From: Styela clava
Taxonomy: Eukaryota > Chordata > Ascidiacea > Stolidobranchia > Styelidae
Direction of reading: 5' to 3'
Length of the DNA stretch: 64,000 nucleotides
NCBI RefSeq assembly: GCF_964204865.1
Contig: NC_135251.1
Coordinates: 26,908,001 to 26,972,000, forward strand
Shown here: positions 1-10,575 of the stretch, in pieces
How positions within the stretch are numbered: the first letter of the stretch is position 1
How the letters are laid out: the number at the start of each line of letters is the position of its first letter
Program-made: the position numbers and the translations under genes
Notes under the pieces: generated by a model
What the model was told of the DNA's origin: nothing
Seen by the model: only the letters and a program-made list of their open reading frames with translations
The model's database searches: none

Positions 1-2151
1 GAAATGAGATCGTGAGGCATCGGGTACTTTTGAGTGTTCATTACTTTTAATTTTGGATTCGACTGGAAGAGCAGGATACAATATCACTTTATCTGGATAG
101 TTGAAAATGAATGTTTTAACTTTGAAATACCAAGTTGTAGCATTTTTTCCATTTGCTACGTAGAAAAGATCGCCACTTCCAACTGGAGCCGCTATATACA
201 GGTTATTGCAGTTGCATTTTAGATTAACCCCTCCAGAAGATAAACGTACTCGGAATGTTCTAACAAAATAAATCAAAATAAGTAGGAATTATTAATAAAA
301 AAATAGAAAAAATTGCATCCAAGCACATGAGCCTATTTGTATTTAAGTGCAAATTAGTTTGGCAATTTAATAAATCTTTATTTTTTCTGATTGCAAACGA
401 TAAATATTATGTATCTTTGCGCTGACAATACTATGTTACACATGTCCACCGCACGCTTATGAGTAATTTTTAGTAGATGTAGGGCTTTGGAACGGATAAG
501 TATATGGCCTGCTGTAACTTCTTTTTATATAATACGCTACCTTATTCACTCCCTTTGCTCAGATCAAAGGCCTATTCAACGATATAAAAACGCAATCTTT
601 CCGGTTCGGCATTGCCTACCCCAGGGTGGTCCAAACCCAGGCCCGCGGGCCACATTTGGCACGCCGCCTCATTATCTGTGGCCCGCGTCACATTGGGAAA
701 GTAATCAAAAATGCGGATTCTATTAGCCTAGGATGACTATGTGTACAATAAAAGTGTTTGTTTTGCAGTCTTTTCCTATTCTTGGCACTATTGTGGCCCG
801 TGAACAATGTAAAAATAATTTTGTGGCCCTCGGAGCCGACAACCTTGGACCACCCTGGCCTACCCTATTTAGTACACTATAGATGAGGTAAGGCCGGCAT
901 AGAGTAAATCTACGAGATGTGTAATAAACGAAGTTTCATTACTGTCTGCATAAAGATCTCCAGCTGCAAATTTAATCGACAAATCGTTTTCGATACTCAT
1001 CATCCAATCCTGTTTAGCAGACAATTGTTGGGTTTGTATTGGTAGGTGTTCACTAGCTTCCCAAGAGATCCACTTTTGCGAGGAATGAGCTTCTAGAATC
1101 TGCACCATAAATTGTGCCAATACGCTGATCGGAAACAAAAAAGAATTTGCATATTTAGCTCCTTTTCTGGTAATATTGTGCGGAAGGAATATTCTAATTA
1201 CCAAAAAAACATGAGAAAATACAAACCTTTGAATTAGAGTAAACGATGGAGTAATGAGCCACATGATATCTTCGGTTGGATTTTCAGTCGTCACCATATA
1301 TAATTTCCCACTGGTATGGCGAAGATACCGGTCACGGGACTTTCCGGCACGCAGAAGCATACCATGTCCTGGGTAGATAAGAATAGCGAAAAATCTGCAA
1401 AACGATTGGTTATCAATCACTGTATCAAATAAAAAACATTTCTTATTGAATAACATGTCCTGCATATTCCGTTTATATATATAACCCGAGGACTTCGTAA
1501 CGCAAGATGCGTTCACAAAAAAGTGCACTTGTGCAAAATCATAAAATTAAACACTTTTTTTAGACAAAATCAGACCATGTCAAACCATCTTTTCAGAACA
1601 GACGTAAATATAAATCGATTATTGTAAATTTGATTTTAGTCAGCGGGCTGACAATTCGTTATTGACCTATCGGCCCTATGCCGGAGAAACTGATCGTATG
1701 AAAGAGGTCAGGTTAATGATATTTCAAGCTCTTAAAAAGGTCTGTGTTACTACTATTAACACCGATTTATATAGAATGCTATTGTTGCAATTGATCGAGG
1801 TGTTGCCATTGATATAAGTCTTAAAAAATCTTGCCTCCCTTTTTTATTTTCTCCATTATCTTCATACTGAAGAGTGACGTCATTGTTGTTATCATTATAC
1901 GTAACGTAAAGCTTCTTTCGGTTGACTGATGAAATGACGTGAAAACTCCATAAAGCTTCATCACCGCGCCTTTCGACTCTCCATTGTTCGAGAACATCTG
2001 GACGAAGTTCCACCGGAATATTATCATTCAAAGCTCTATTACTTGAAATCCATTTCCCACCTTCTTTGTCCCCGATTTCTAGGCTAATGTAAGATGAAAC
2101 TTCACTGTCGGTCTCTCCACTTGTCGAGCTTTCCAAATTTTCAGATGACAT
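1..2151 (-). CDS. Paralogue A, four-exon repeat-module protein, 3' end outside window
   Basis: Unrecognised family; function unknown. Exons in transcript order: 2151-1835, 1394-1227, 1124-about 876, and 259 to beyond the window edge. The ATG at 2151 opens an acidic, Ser/Thr-rich leader, then module 1 (KWISSN, WRVE, LWSF, KKLYVTY), module 2 (RYLR, GKLYM, WLITPSF), module 1' (QKWIS, QDW, GDLYA) and module 2' (LYIAAP, GSGDLFY, TTWYF). All junctions are phase 2 by comparison with the paralogues. Two oddities: the exon 1 donor is GC (AG then GCAAGA) rather than GT, and exon 4 stays open for about 86 codons where B to E stop after 67-73, so A has a longer tail. The exon 3 donor is weak (GTACTA) and its end diverges, so that boundary is uncertain. 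A 236-bp hAT MITE sits in intron 3. It may be functional or in early decay. Confidence 0.6.
622..857. mobile_element. hAT-type MITE in intron 3 of gene A
   Basis: The element starts CAGGGTGGTCCAA and ends TTGGACCACCCTG, a perfect terminal inverted repeat. It is flanked by a perfect 8-bp target-site duplication GCCTACCC at 614-621 and 858-865. Eight-base duplications and CAGGG ends are typical of hAT transposons. At 236 bp with no open frame it is non-autonomous. Confidence 0.93.
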
Positions 2152-3357
2152 TTTATTTTCACCATTAAAGGCCTAAAAACATTTATGATAGTAATTGTGA
2201 TGCCAGGCAGTTAAAACACAAACCACTACGAAACTGCTAAACACATTAAATCTACATCGTCTATTTGTCGAATCAAGAATGGGAATACACCAATTTGTAT
2301 ATAGCTGGGATACTTGACGATTACTTAGGACAGACAGGAAATTAACTGGTTTCTATCGCGATTCCAGCAAATGCTTCAATTGGAAGACTGACTCATTATT
2401 TACTAAAGTTTTCTACCTGAGTCAAGCATCCGGCTTCCGTTATTAAGTGATTCAGAAAATTAAAAAATATCGTTACATTACTCATAATAAAATTACGATA
2501 CATTGCTACTGTTGACTGGAAACTTCCTTAGCCACTATATGAAGATGGTATAAGTAGAATATCGTTCAAGTTTTACAAATTTTAAAATCGAGTCTTATGA
2601 TACACGATATTTAACCAGAAATTTAGCTGTTGTATTTCATTTAAAAGGAGCACTTTTTCTGTATCGCTTGTTCGTTGATCTTTTCAGCAAACCCATTGGT
2701 CTCAGTGCTGATGCGTGATCTTTGTGATCGTATATATTTGTGCATCATCTACGCCATATCGCCAACTATTTACAGGCATTTTTTGTTTTTGTCACAAATT
2801 CAGAACAACCTACAAATAAGACACTGACAATGCACCTGTGTTGTTGTTTGAAATGAGATATGTAATTGACAATTCTACAAATAGCCACAGATGGAGAAAA
2901 CACATATATATATATATATCATTTCTTGACAAACTTTGACAATAATTTAGTAGAAGACTAGTTTCTCAGACAGCATACTTGTATATTTATATATTTATTT
3001 ACTAAGACTTTCAAAAAAAGATAATTGGCATATACATGTGCTGATGCCAGTGCTGAAACTATATTGCCATTAATATCAACACTATACATGCCATATAGAC
3101 GTGAACACACTTCCAGAACCTCAAATATAACAATAACAGCCTGGGATGTAACAATAGGACACACGTTTAAGTGGTTTGGTTCTTATTTACAGGGTGGCCC
3201 CAAAAATAAATTATAAACTTTCTAATTAGTTTTACGAAAATTAAAAAAATTATTTTACATGTGAACTATTTTACAGTTTGTGTAAATTTTGTGACGGTGT
3301 AATTAAACACTAGTTCACATTTGTTGACAAACAAAGATTTTTCAAACTATATCACAA
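2152..3357. other. Spacer between genes B and A, part of the duplicated segment
   Basis: No coding signal is visible. Much of 2160-3340 is repeated in altered form at about 10950-12010 and 24890-25400; shared stretches include the one around TTCGTTGATCTTTTCAGCAA and the block near ACAGGGTG. There is a short (TA)n run near 2905-2920. The similarity places this as the downstream flank of the B/C/D duplication unit. Confidence 0.6.
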
Positions 3358-6092
3358 TCAAACTATATCATAATATGGCACAATGATGGTTTTGTCTTTG
3401 TATTTCAAGACAATTCTTGTTGTCATTATGTCCCAAACAGTAGCATTCTTTTTTCCTGGTAAAAAGTGAAGGTCGCCGCTTCCCTCTGGAGCGACTACGT
3501 ATTGATTATTAGATTTGCATTTCAAGAGTACTCCACCTCCAGTATCATGCCATGTAAATTCCCTGAAAATAATAAATATGGAATTCAAAAATAGAATTAT
3601 TAACGTTTCCTTTATAACTGCCAGACTTTCATATGGGCTGGTAAATTTCAACCGTCGTAATACATATTTGGGATTTTGAGTGGGAAACGAATTCGGCACC
3701 GACACGAACACGATTGAAGCAGTAGAGTCTTGCTTGAAAATGAGCAAACCTACTGGTTAATTAATATTTGATTGGCCACTGATAGGCGTGCGACAAGATG
3801 GGTGGGAGTGCTTCTTTAAGTTCGTACTGCAATTATCGTACTAACTTGTTTTTCGGACGTGAAAGAAGGCAGTTCGCCGTTTACTCTCCGATGGGCGACA
3901 GACCGGACAGAAGTTTTGAGTTGAGTGTGTCTGTTTATGCCAGTTTGGATATATTTTAAAGCTATACAAACAGGGTCACAGTGAATATAAACGTGAAGTT
4001 TTGCCGATTGCAATGACATTCAAGTAAGAAATGAAACATTTCCGACATATAGGGCTGAGTTCATTTCATCAGTTTCTTTGTACCATAGGTCGTTCCAATA
4101 TTATACAGATTTTCGTTACAGATTTAGGCATTTTCACTGGTTTAGGTCACCGAGAAAACAGTGCTTTGTCTCGAAAGCACTTTTAACTCGCAGTGGATGA
4201 ATGATACTTACGCTGGGACTGAACCAAACAATAGTTGACTTATATTTACTTCTGCATACAAATTTCCGGCTGAAAATTCACAACTCCGACCACTGTCTCT
4301 AAAGTTAAGCTGCCATTCCTGCAGAGCGCCGGTTTGTTGTACTTGGATTGGTGCGTTTATTTTTGCATCTTGGTACACCCATTTATTTGCAATGGGATCA
4401 TTTCGAATTTCTGCGAGACGGGAAAGAGACACACTGTAAAATATGTAAATTAATATTTATTATTCAAATTAATATTTATTGGAAATATTATGAGAATCCC
4501 TTATTCAGCAAGCATTCCCATGTCGCACGTTATCAAGGTTCTTGATTATATCAACCTTTAAAAAGTAAATGACGCACGCTGTAATATCTTCGAACGAAGC
4601 CGTAATGAACCATTCCATATCATCAGTAAGATTTTTTGATGTTGTCATTTCTAACTTTCCTCCGCTGTTTCGTACGTATCTGTCACGTGAATTTTGAGCC
4701 CGCAGAAACATCCCGAAGTTTGGTTTAGGCAGCATATAAAAAAATCTACAAAAATGTAGAGTTATAATGTAAAGAATTTTCTGCAATCTGTTGAGTGCAA
4801 CCTGAAGTAGTATAAAACGGATGTCTCGGGACTAAAGGCTTTTTTTTCTTTTGAATCATTTAAAACCCCATTTGTAAGAAATGCAATAGAGTGGAATAAA
4901 ATTTATTTTTAACTCGGAAGCACGCTACTTGGTGAAAAATATAATTGGATGGTCATGAGAAACTATCAAATGTCGGAAAATCTCTATCAAGAGGATTTTC
5001 ATCTTAGTCCACCGGCGGCAAATAAATAATAGTGATTTATTAATTTGTATCTTAACTTACGGAGGTTCACGCGCCCCCTGGATCCATCAAAATATTTTGG
5101 GGGTTCATGAGCTAAGCATGCACATGATAAAAACAAAACAGCGAAATTCATCTATTTTTCTTTGTGGTCTAGCTCTCATAAACGGCAATAAGGTACAACG
5201 CAATCAACCAGATTACGAGTTACGAACACATGATCTTGCTCATGTGAACAAACATAGTCATTAGCTTTAAAAACTTATTCAATTTGTCATTTTATCAAGT
5301 TCAATAGACGCTTGGCACTTTGTTGTTTTTGTTTTTTCTTAAATATTAAATATTCAGAGTATGTTAATGTAGGACAATTGTCTCTACCGACGAAGAGTTG
5401 CCTAAATTTTATGGGATAAAATTAGCAGTACAAGACTGCCATGGGATCCATGTGTTAGGTTTTCTGATTAAAAGATCAATATACTTGAATAGGGAAATAG
5501 AATATGTGAATTAAAGTATAAAATTGTCAAAATTTTGTATGAAATGTCAATAAATCAAAAATATTCCTCGGCTAGGCAAAAATGAACTTACATGGGAAAC
5601 ACACCCACCTGGAGTTTTGAGATGAAGATTATACTCATGTTTTCAACGAAAATATTAAATCTAAGTTATGCTGACGGGCCAGTCAGTGTGACTAGCGATT
5701 GCGTAAGGCATGTTGAATGAAATATTTATAATTTCTATTTTATACTTAAAAAGTGTTAATACATTTATAAATCTGAATTTGCTTCACCTTCCTTTCCCGT
5801 TGTTCTGCGTGATGTCATCTAATTCTTCTAGAGTAACGTCATCGCTGTTGAAGTTATATGTGACGTACATCTTTTTCCCGTCATCTAATAAAATGTAAAA
5901 ACTCCACAAGGCTTCATTTTTTGATCTCTCAAGCTCCCATGCTTCCGTTACGCTGGGATTTAGTTGTACAGGTATATTGTCATGCAAGGATCTATTTTGT
6001 GATATCCATTTTTTCCCGTCTCTGTCACCTATTTCAAACTTGAAGTTGATCGGATCGTTATCCTTTGTTGTTCCTGCCCAATGTGATTGCAT
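3358..6092 (-). CDS. Paralogue B, intact four-exon repeat-module protein (299 aa)
   Basis: Exons in transcript order: 6092-5788, 4745-4578 (168 nt), 4433-4212 (222 nt), 3562-3358, stop TGA at 3360-3358. The three introns are GT-AG and phase 2, so exons 2 and 3 are symmetric (2-2). Start: the first in-frame ATG (6092) reads MQSHWAG; no signal peptide follows. Module 1 (residues about 15-100) has KKWISQN, WELE, LWSFY and KKMYVTY. Module 2 (about 103-157) has GMFLRAQN, RYVRN, GKLEM and WFITASF. Module 1' (about 160-230) has NKWVYQD, QVQQT, EWQL and GNLYA. Module 2' has LLKCKSNNQYVVAP, GSGDLHF and VWDI. Compared with C and D, exon 3 carries four extra codons before SQLLF and the C-terminus is shorter. 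There are few cysteines and no membrane segment, so it is probably cytosolic. I do not recognise the family; a beta-trefoil-like fold is a guess from the pattern. Confidence 0.8.
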
Positions 6093-6989
6093 AATCACAA
6101 TATTGTTTACACAGATGTACCTACAGATTATGATTTCTGATTAAATAAAAGGTCATATAAAAATAATCATACTAAGCACAAATTTGAACTGTTCTTAACC
6201 TCGAGCCCTCTATGGTGTATGTTGCTTTGTACAACTTTAACCCATATAATGCTTTTATTATTCATTTAAAAGCTCAACCGAACTTTGAAAAAAAAAAATT
6301 ATTATAACGATCGCGATCGACTGATCGCTATCGAATGGGCTGATAACTGCACACACGCATATACACAAAATTCCACCGCTGCCAATAAGAAGGCTTTGTG
6401 GGCACATTATTATTAAAATCGACATAAAATTTTAATTTTTTATGTTCCATTTAAGTTGTTGATTTGATCATTTATTTGTACCCGGAGTAAATGTTTCATC
6501 ATTTATTTAAGCTTTATTGAAATCATACAATGCAGATAAAAGGCGTGCCTAATTTTTAGTCGTTAGAGTTAAAAATTCCTAAAGAAACCTTGCCAGTTAT
6601 TATCCAAACAGCGAAAAAAAAATTCTCAAACCATGAATGTTACATGACTGCCCAAACTTCAGTATTTAAGTTACAATTTACTCCAAACGCGATTCTTTGC
6701 TTGCTTAAAATTAGAACAAATTGGGCATTTTTATGCCACTGCTACCATTGCGAAAAAAATCTATCACACTACTCTTGGAGTGAGACAATAATTTTTGCAT
6801 ACTTTTTCAGCGTGCCGGATATCGCGTGTCTACGGCATACTGCGGAAGTTATTGTAGGATCGTTTGTCAGTCTAGACACGCGATATTCGGCACGTCATTT
6901 TTAAACTTTGGCAGAGGAAAAACTGGCATTTGTTACGTTATAATATGCTTTATCGGGCTCGCCCAGACTCAAATACAGTGTATGTGTAT
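6093..6989. other. Upstream flank of gene B, shared with C and D flanks
   Basis: No coding region is supported. The segment matches 14705-16500 with insertions there, and in part 28490-28700, so it belongs to the duplicated unit. A promoter should lie just above 6092, but no clear TATA or initiator can be assigned from sequence alone. Confidence 0.5.
6812..6893. repeat. 20-bp inverted repeat (hairpin) with 42-base loop
   Basis: Arms 6812-6831 and 6874-6893 are reverse complements with one mismatch (core GATATCGCGTGTCT). In the duplicated segment the right arm persists at about 16385-16404, but the left arm is absent: two GCATACT copies stand side by side at 15806-15819. Here the same two copies (6797-6803 and 6835-6841) are split by 31 bases containing the left arm. 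Confidence 0.8.
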
Positions 6990-7663
6990 TAGAGCTAAGA
7001 TCTGGAGCCCACCCGACCCGGGTCGGGCCTGAAATGCCAATCATTACGTTGGGGTCGGGCCTGAAATGTCAATCATTACGTTGGGGTCCGGCCTGAAATG
7101 TCAATCATTACGTTGGGGTCGGGTCTGAAATGTCAATCATTACGTTGGGGTCGGGCCTGAAATGTCAATCGTTACGTTGGGGTCGGGCCTGAAATGTCAA
7201 TCATTAAGTTGGGGTCGGGCCTAAAATGCCAATCATTACGTTGGGGTCGGGCCTTAAATGTCAATCATTACGTTGGGGTCGGGCCTGAAATGTCAATCAT
7301 TACGTTGGGTCGGGCCTGAAATGCCAATCATTACGTTGGGGTCGGGCCTGAGATGTCAATAATTACGTTCGAGTCGGGTCGGGCTTCTCTATCGCTGACT
7401 TATTTTGAAATGAATACCTAAACTATGCGTGGATACTAAACAAAGGAATATATACTTGTTATAAATGAAATAATTTGAATAAAACAGAGAAGAAGCTGTA
7501 ATGGACCTTTCCCCGACTTTGACCTCGAAAATATTCTTCCTACACCATACCCGGCTCGGGTCGGCGAATTCAGTTAATTGGTCGGGCTCGGCTCGGGTCG
7601 GGTTTAATACCCACGTGCCCGGATCGGGTCGGGCTGTAATTTTTGGGCCCTATCTTACCTCTA
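6990..7663. mobile_element. GC-rich TIR element carrying a minisatellite
   Basis: The left end reads TAGAGCTAAGAT then GGAGCCCACCC; the right end reads GGGCCCTATCTTACCTCTA, an imperfect terminal inverted repeat. The matching place in the second duplicated segment (about 16500) lacks this DNA, which supports insertion. The subterminal parts repeat GGGTCGGGC-type motifs. No clean target-site duplication is visible. It resembles a hAT-type non-autonomous element. Confidence 0.6.
7025..7376. repeat. Minisatellite, 11 copies of a 32-bp unit
   Basis: The unit contains GAAATGTCAATCATTACGTT followed by GGGGTCGGGCCT. I count eleven copies with one to three substitutions each; one copy has lost a G. 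It lies inside the GC-rich element at 6990-7663. Confidence 0.95.
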
Positions 7664-8519
7664 GTGCAAGCATGTAAAACTCATTAATGCTGTATTTATT
7701 CAATCTCCAATTACTTTTTATTGAAATTGGAAACTGGAAAGGGCATAAAATATCCAAAGAAGCTGAAAAGTTTTGCAAAGATTGACTTCATAGTTTTATT
7801 CAAATAAAGCACAAATATGTGCGCAAGGTCTTGATTCTAGCTCTATCATATCCAAGTGTCATAAGAAGATAATACCAAAAGCTTTCAGCTGAGCCTGCTT
7901 TTACAAAAATTGCTTTTGATTTGATCCAGCTAAATGGCGATGTTTCTTCAATGTAGTGTAATTTAGAAGTGGTAAGTTTTGTAATTTAACGGAATGGCCA
8001 AAACCGTATTCCTAATTATTTATTATTTAAATATGGAAGGAATTCCAAACTGTAAACAAATTGGTGCTTGGTTAGTGACAAACTTAGGTCTCAAAATCGA
8101 CAATTCTCATATTCAAATATTTGAAAATTTTCCCAAAATCAAAGAATATACTAAATCGAATATAATAAACCTCTGATATGTTCGAATATTCAATTTGTTT
8201 TGGACATCCTGATTTTAGGCTTTCTTTTTCATCAACTGCTTATACTATACAAAAGCAGTATGCTCGCCAGCTTTGCATTTTAAAGGAGTTTTTCATGATT
8301 TAGAGGGTGATAAATATTTTGCAATTAGCCTTAAAACTATTTACAACCAATCAGGGATGGACAATATACAATAGGGAATTCGGAGGATTCGAATCCAAAA
8401 GGATCCGATAACAAGATTCGGTTTCCGCCTCTTTGGCGCTGTGCGTTAATTTTTGTATTTCGGATCTCTAATTTATTATTCGGTGGCGACCGTTTTCTCT
8501 CGCGACGAAATCTCCCTCG

Positions 8520-8625
8520 CTTTATTAAACTTGTGTTTTTTCGCAAAGAATCAGCAAAAGCGACAGACATCAGACACAGTAATCTCAGCTTGCATATTCA
8601 GAACGCAAAGACGGTGTGCACCTTT
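8520..8625. repeat. Dispersed repeat; inverted relative lies at about 23455-23565
   Basis: The strand around TTTCGCAAAGA and CATATTCAGAACGCAAAGACGG matches the reverse complement of the strand near 23461-23560 (which has CGTCTTCGCGTTCTGAATATTC), with many substitutions. The two copies are in opposite orientation. The class is not identified. Confidence 0.55.
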
Positions 8626-9541
8626 TTCACGTTTTACAATTTGACTATCTACTTCGCCTATAATAATATTTATTATTGGTGCATGCTGTAGACTTACTGG
8701 CGATTTTCCGATTACAACAATCTTAAATTTTTGGAATTCGTGGAACATTCTTCATTTTGATTTAAATGACTTTTCGCGGCCTTCAAGTTCTTCCGGAAAA
8801 TGATTTGTACCAGACGTTAGAATAGATGATAAACATTTTTTACGAATAATTTATATCAAATTTTACTTTCCACGACACCCCGTTTCCGGAAATACGAAGT
8901 TAAATCGCAAAACAAGGCGTTGCATTACATTCATTTTGCATTCCCAATAAAATATATATTTTCCGTAATTGAAGTCGTCGATGAATCCATTTCTATTAGT
9001 ATTAAAGTGTATAATGCGCTATTTATTTCAACACATAAGTATTTAGAGATCACATAAAATCGAAGTAAAAAGAAATTTGTTAAAATTCTTATATTTTATT
9101 GTCGTATTTGGTAAGGAATTGAATCCAATGCTCAAGGTCTTTTTAAATTAAATACAAAGGTAGTAGTACAATTTTGCGTTTTTTGAATTGTAATCCATAA
9201 ATATGGTGGGAGAAATTCCACATTTGAATAACAATAAAAATAGAATAGGATTGATTCGGTACTCTGGATTTGATTCAAGTATTCTAGAATAGCAAATTAT
9301 TCTATATTGCCCATTCCTACAACCAATGAAAACTGTTTTATGTGTTTGACTGACCATCTACACTGGTACATTCAACACTTTCTGGCTATTCAAATACAAT
9401 TATATTCAAGTTAGAAATTAAGAGCCTGATGTCGGTTTCGTTCTTGAAAAATGAGGTTGTTTGGGCAATCACGCAATGGATATAAGTGGAAACAATTGTT
9501 TTTGACTTTGACTTTTGAAAAGAAAAAAATCAAGGGTATTA

Positions 9542-9651
9542 CCGTGTTTCCTCGAAAATAGAACCTAGCCTAAATTTGTAAAATTATTTCAATATAAGAC
9601 CTCCCTTTAAAATAGGACCTAGTCGATAGCGCGACCTAGCCGGAAACACGG
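9542..9651. mobile_element. 110-bp MITE with TA target duplication
   Basis: Starts CCGTGTTTCC and ends GGAAACACGG, flanked on both sides by TA (9540-9541 and 9652-9653). TA duplications with short inverted repeats are typical of Tc1/mariner-type elements. The ends resemble those of the larger element at 29525-30113. Confidence 0.75.
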
Positions 9652-10339
9652 TATCTGATGAAACATCAACGAATTTTCTCGAGATAAGATTAGTAGTATT
9701 CTTTTGGCTACAGCTACACTCTTACGTAACATAGACCTCCTGTGCCACCTTTTCTTCATGAAGTTGTAGAATGCATGCTAGTTATACTTGCTTGTTTAAC
9801 TTATTGGTGTAATTTTAATTCGAAATCTACATATGCTTGTGAGTCTCTGTTTTTCATTATTAGTAGTCCGACTGTTGAAACTAATAGCCTAGTGTATTTC
9901 TCTGAAGCTTAAAATATAAACGCAATTAGAAATCTCTGTCAGTGGTCTCAGAAGTCTCACTGATACAGCATTAGAAAAGTAATCAAATTTTTTTGTCGGA
10001 CTAACATTTTATTGAAAAGTAACTTGATACCTGTTTAAACGGTTTATTACCGTGAATTGGTGGAAAGTGTTGGTTGGAAAGTAGCAAAGCATTGTTAAAG
10101 GTGAATGAATTTTAGGTATATTGCGTTTTCACGGTTTGGGAGGATTTTTTTTCCTCCATGCTCTTTACATATACTTTTAATTTTGAAATGTCAGTCGTAT
10201 GTTCTCACAAATTTCGACTGGCACGCGGAAGAATTTTGTTATTGAATTAAGTCGATTTGGGCACGCAAGCCGAAAAGAACCACCCCTGACCTAGGGTGTA
10301 ACAGATCATATCAAATGGGTCAGTTTAATAATATTTCAA

Positions 10340-10575
10340 GCTCTTAAGGTCTATGTTACAACTTAACACCGTATTATATAGAATGCTATTGTTGCAATTG
10401 ATCGAGCTGTGGGCAGTGACATTATGGATTTATGGGTCCTAAAAATCTTGCCTCCCCTTGCCATTTCCTTCATTATATTCATGCTGAAGAGTGACATCCT
10501 TGTTGCCATCATTATACGTAACGTAAAGCTTCTTTCGGTTAACTGATGAAATGACGTGAAAACTCCATAGAGCTC
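10340..10575 (-). pseudogene. Remnant of an A-type exon 1
   Basis: The strand matches the 3' half of gene A exon 1 and its donor region: the LYGVFTSFHQ-like reading, KKLYVTY-coding bases and the same GC donor context (AG then GCAAGA). Homology stops near 10575, where unrelated DNA replaces the 5' half. The region after 10950 again matches the flank of gene A. Only a fragment of one exon remains and no exons 2-4 of this type follow at lower coordinates, so it is a pseudogene left by segmental duplication. Confidence 0.75.

Larger units (their letters stand above)
7664..10362. other. Gene-free spacer with duplicated and repeat-derived pieces
   Basis: No exon of the array or other gene is supported. 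About 7900-8205 matches 24360-24680 (shared block near AATTTAGAAG and ACGGAATGGCC), which is a flank of the third duplicated segment. About 10250-10360 matches the left edge of the other segments. The remainder is AT-rich with no recognisable content apart from the two repeats listed separately. Confidence 0.5.

Noticed and set aside
7025..7376. CRISPR-like direct repeats
   Set aside because: Units are contiguous with no unique spacers, in an animal genome; it is a minisatellite.
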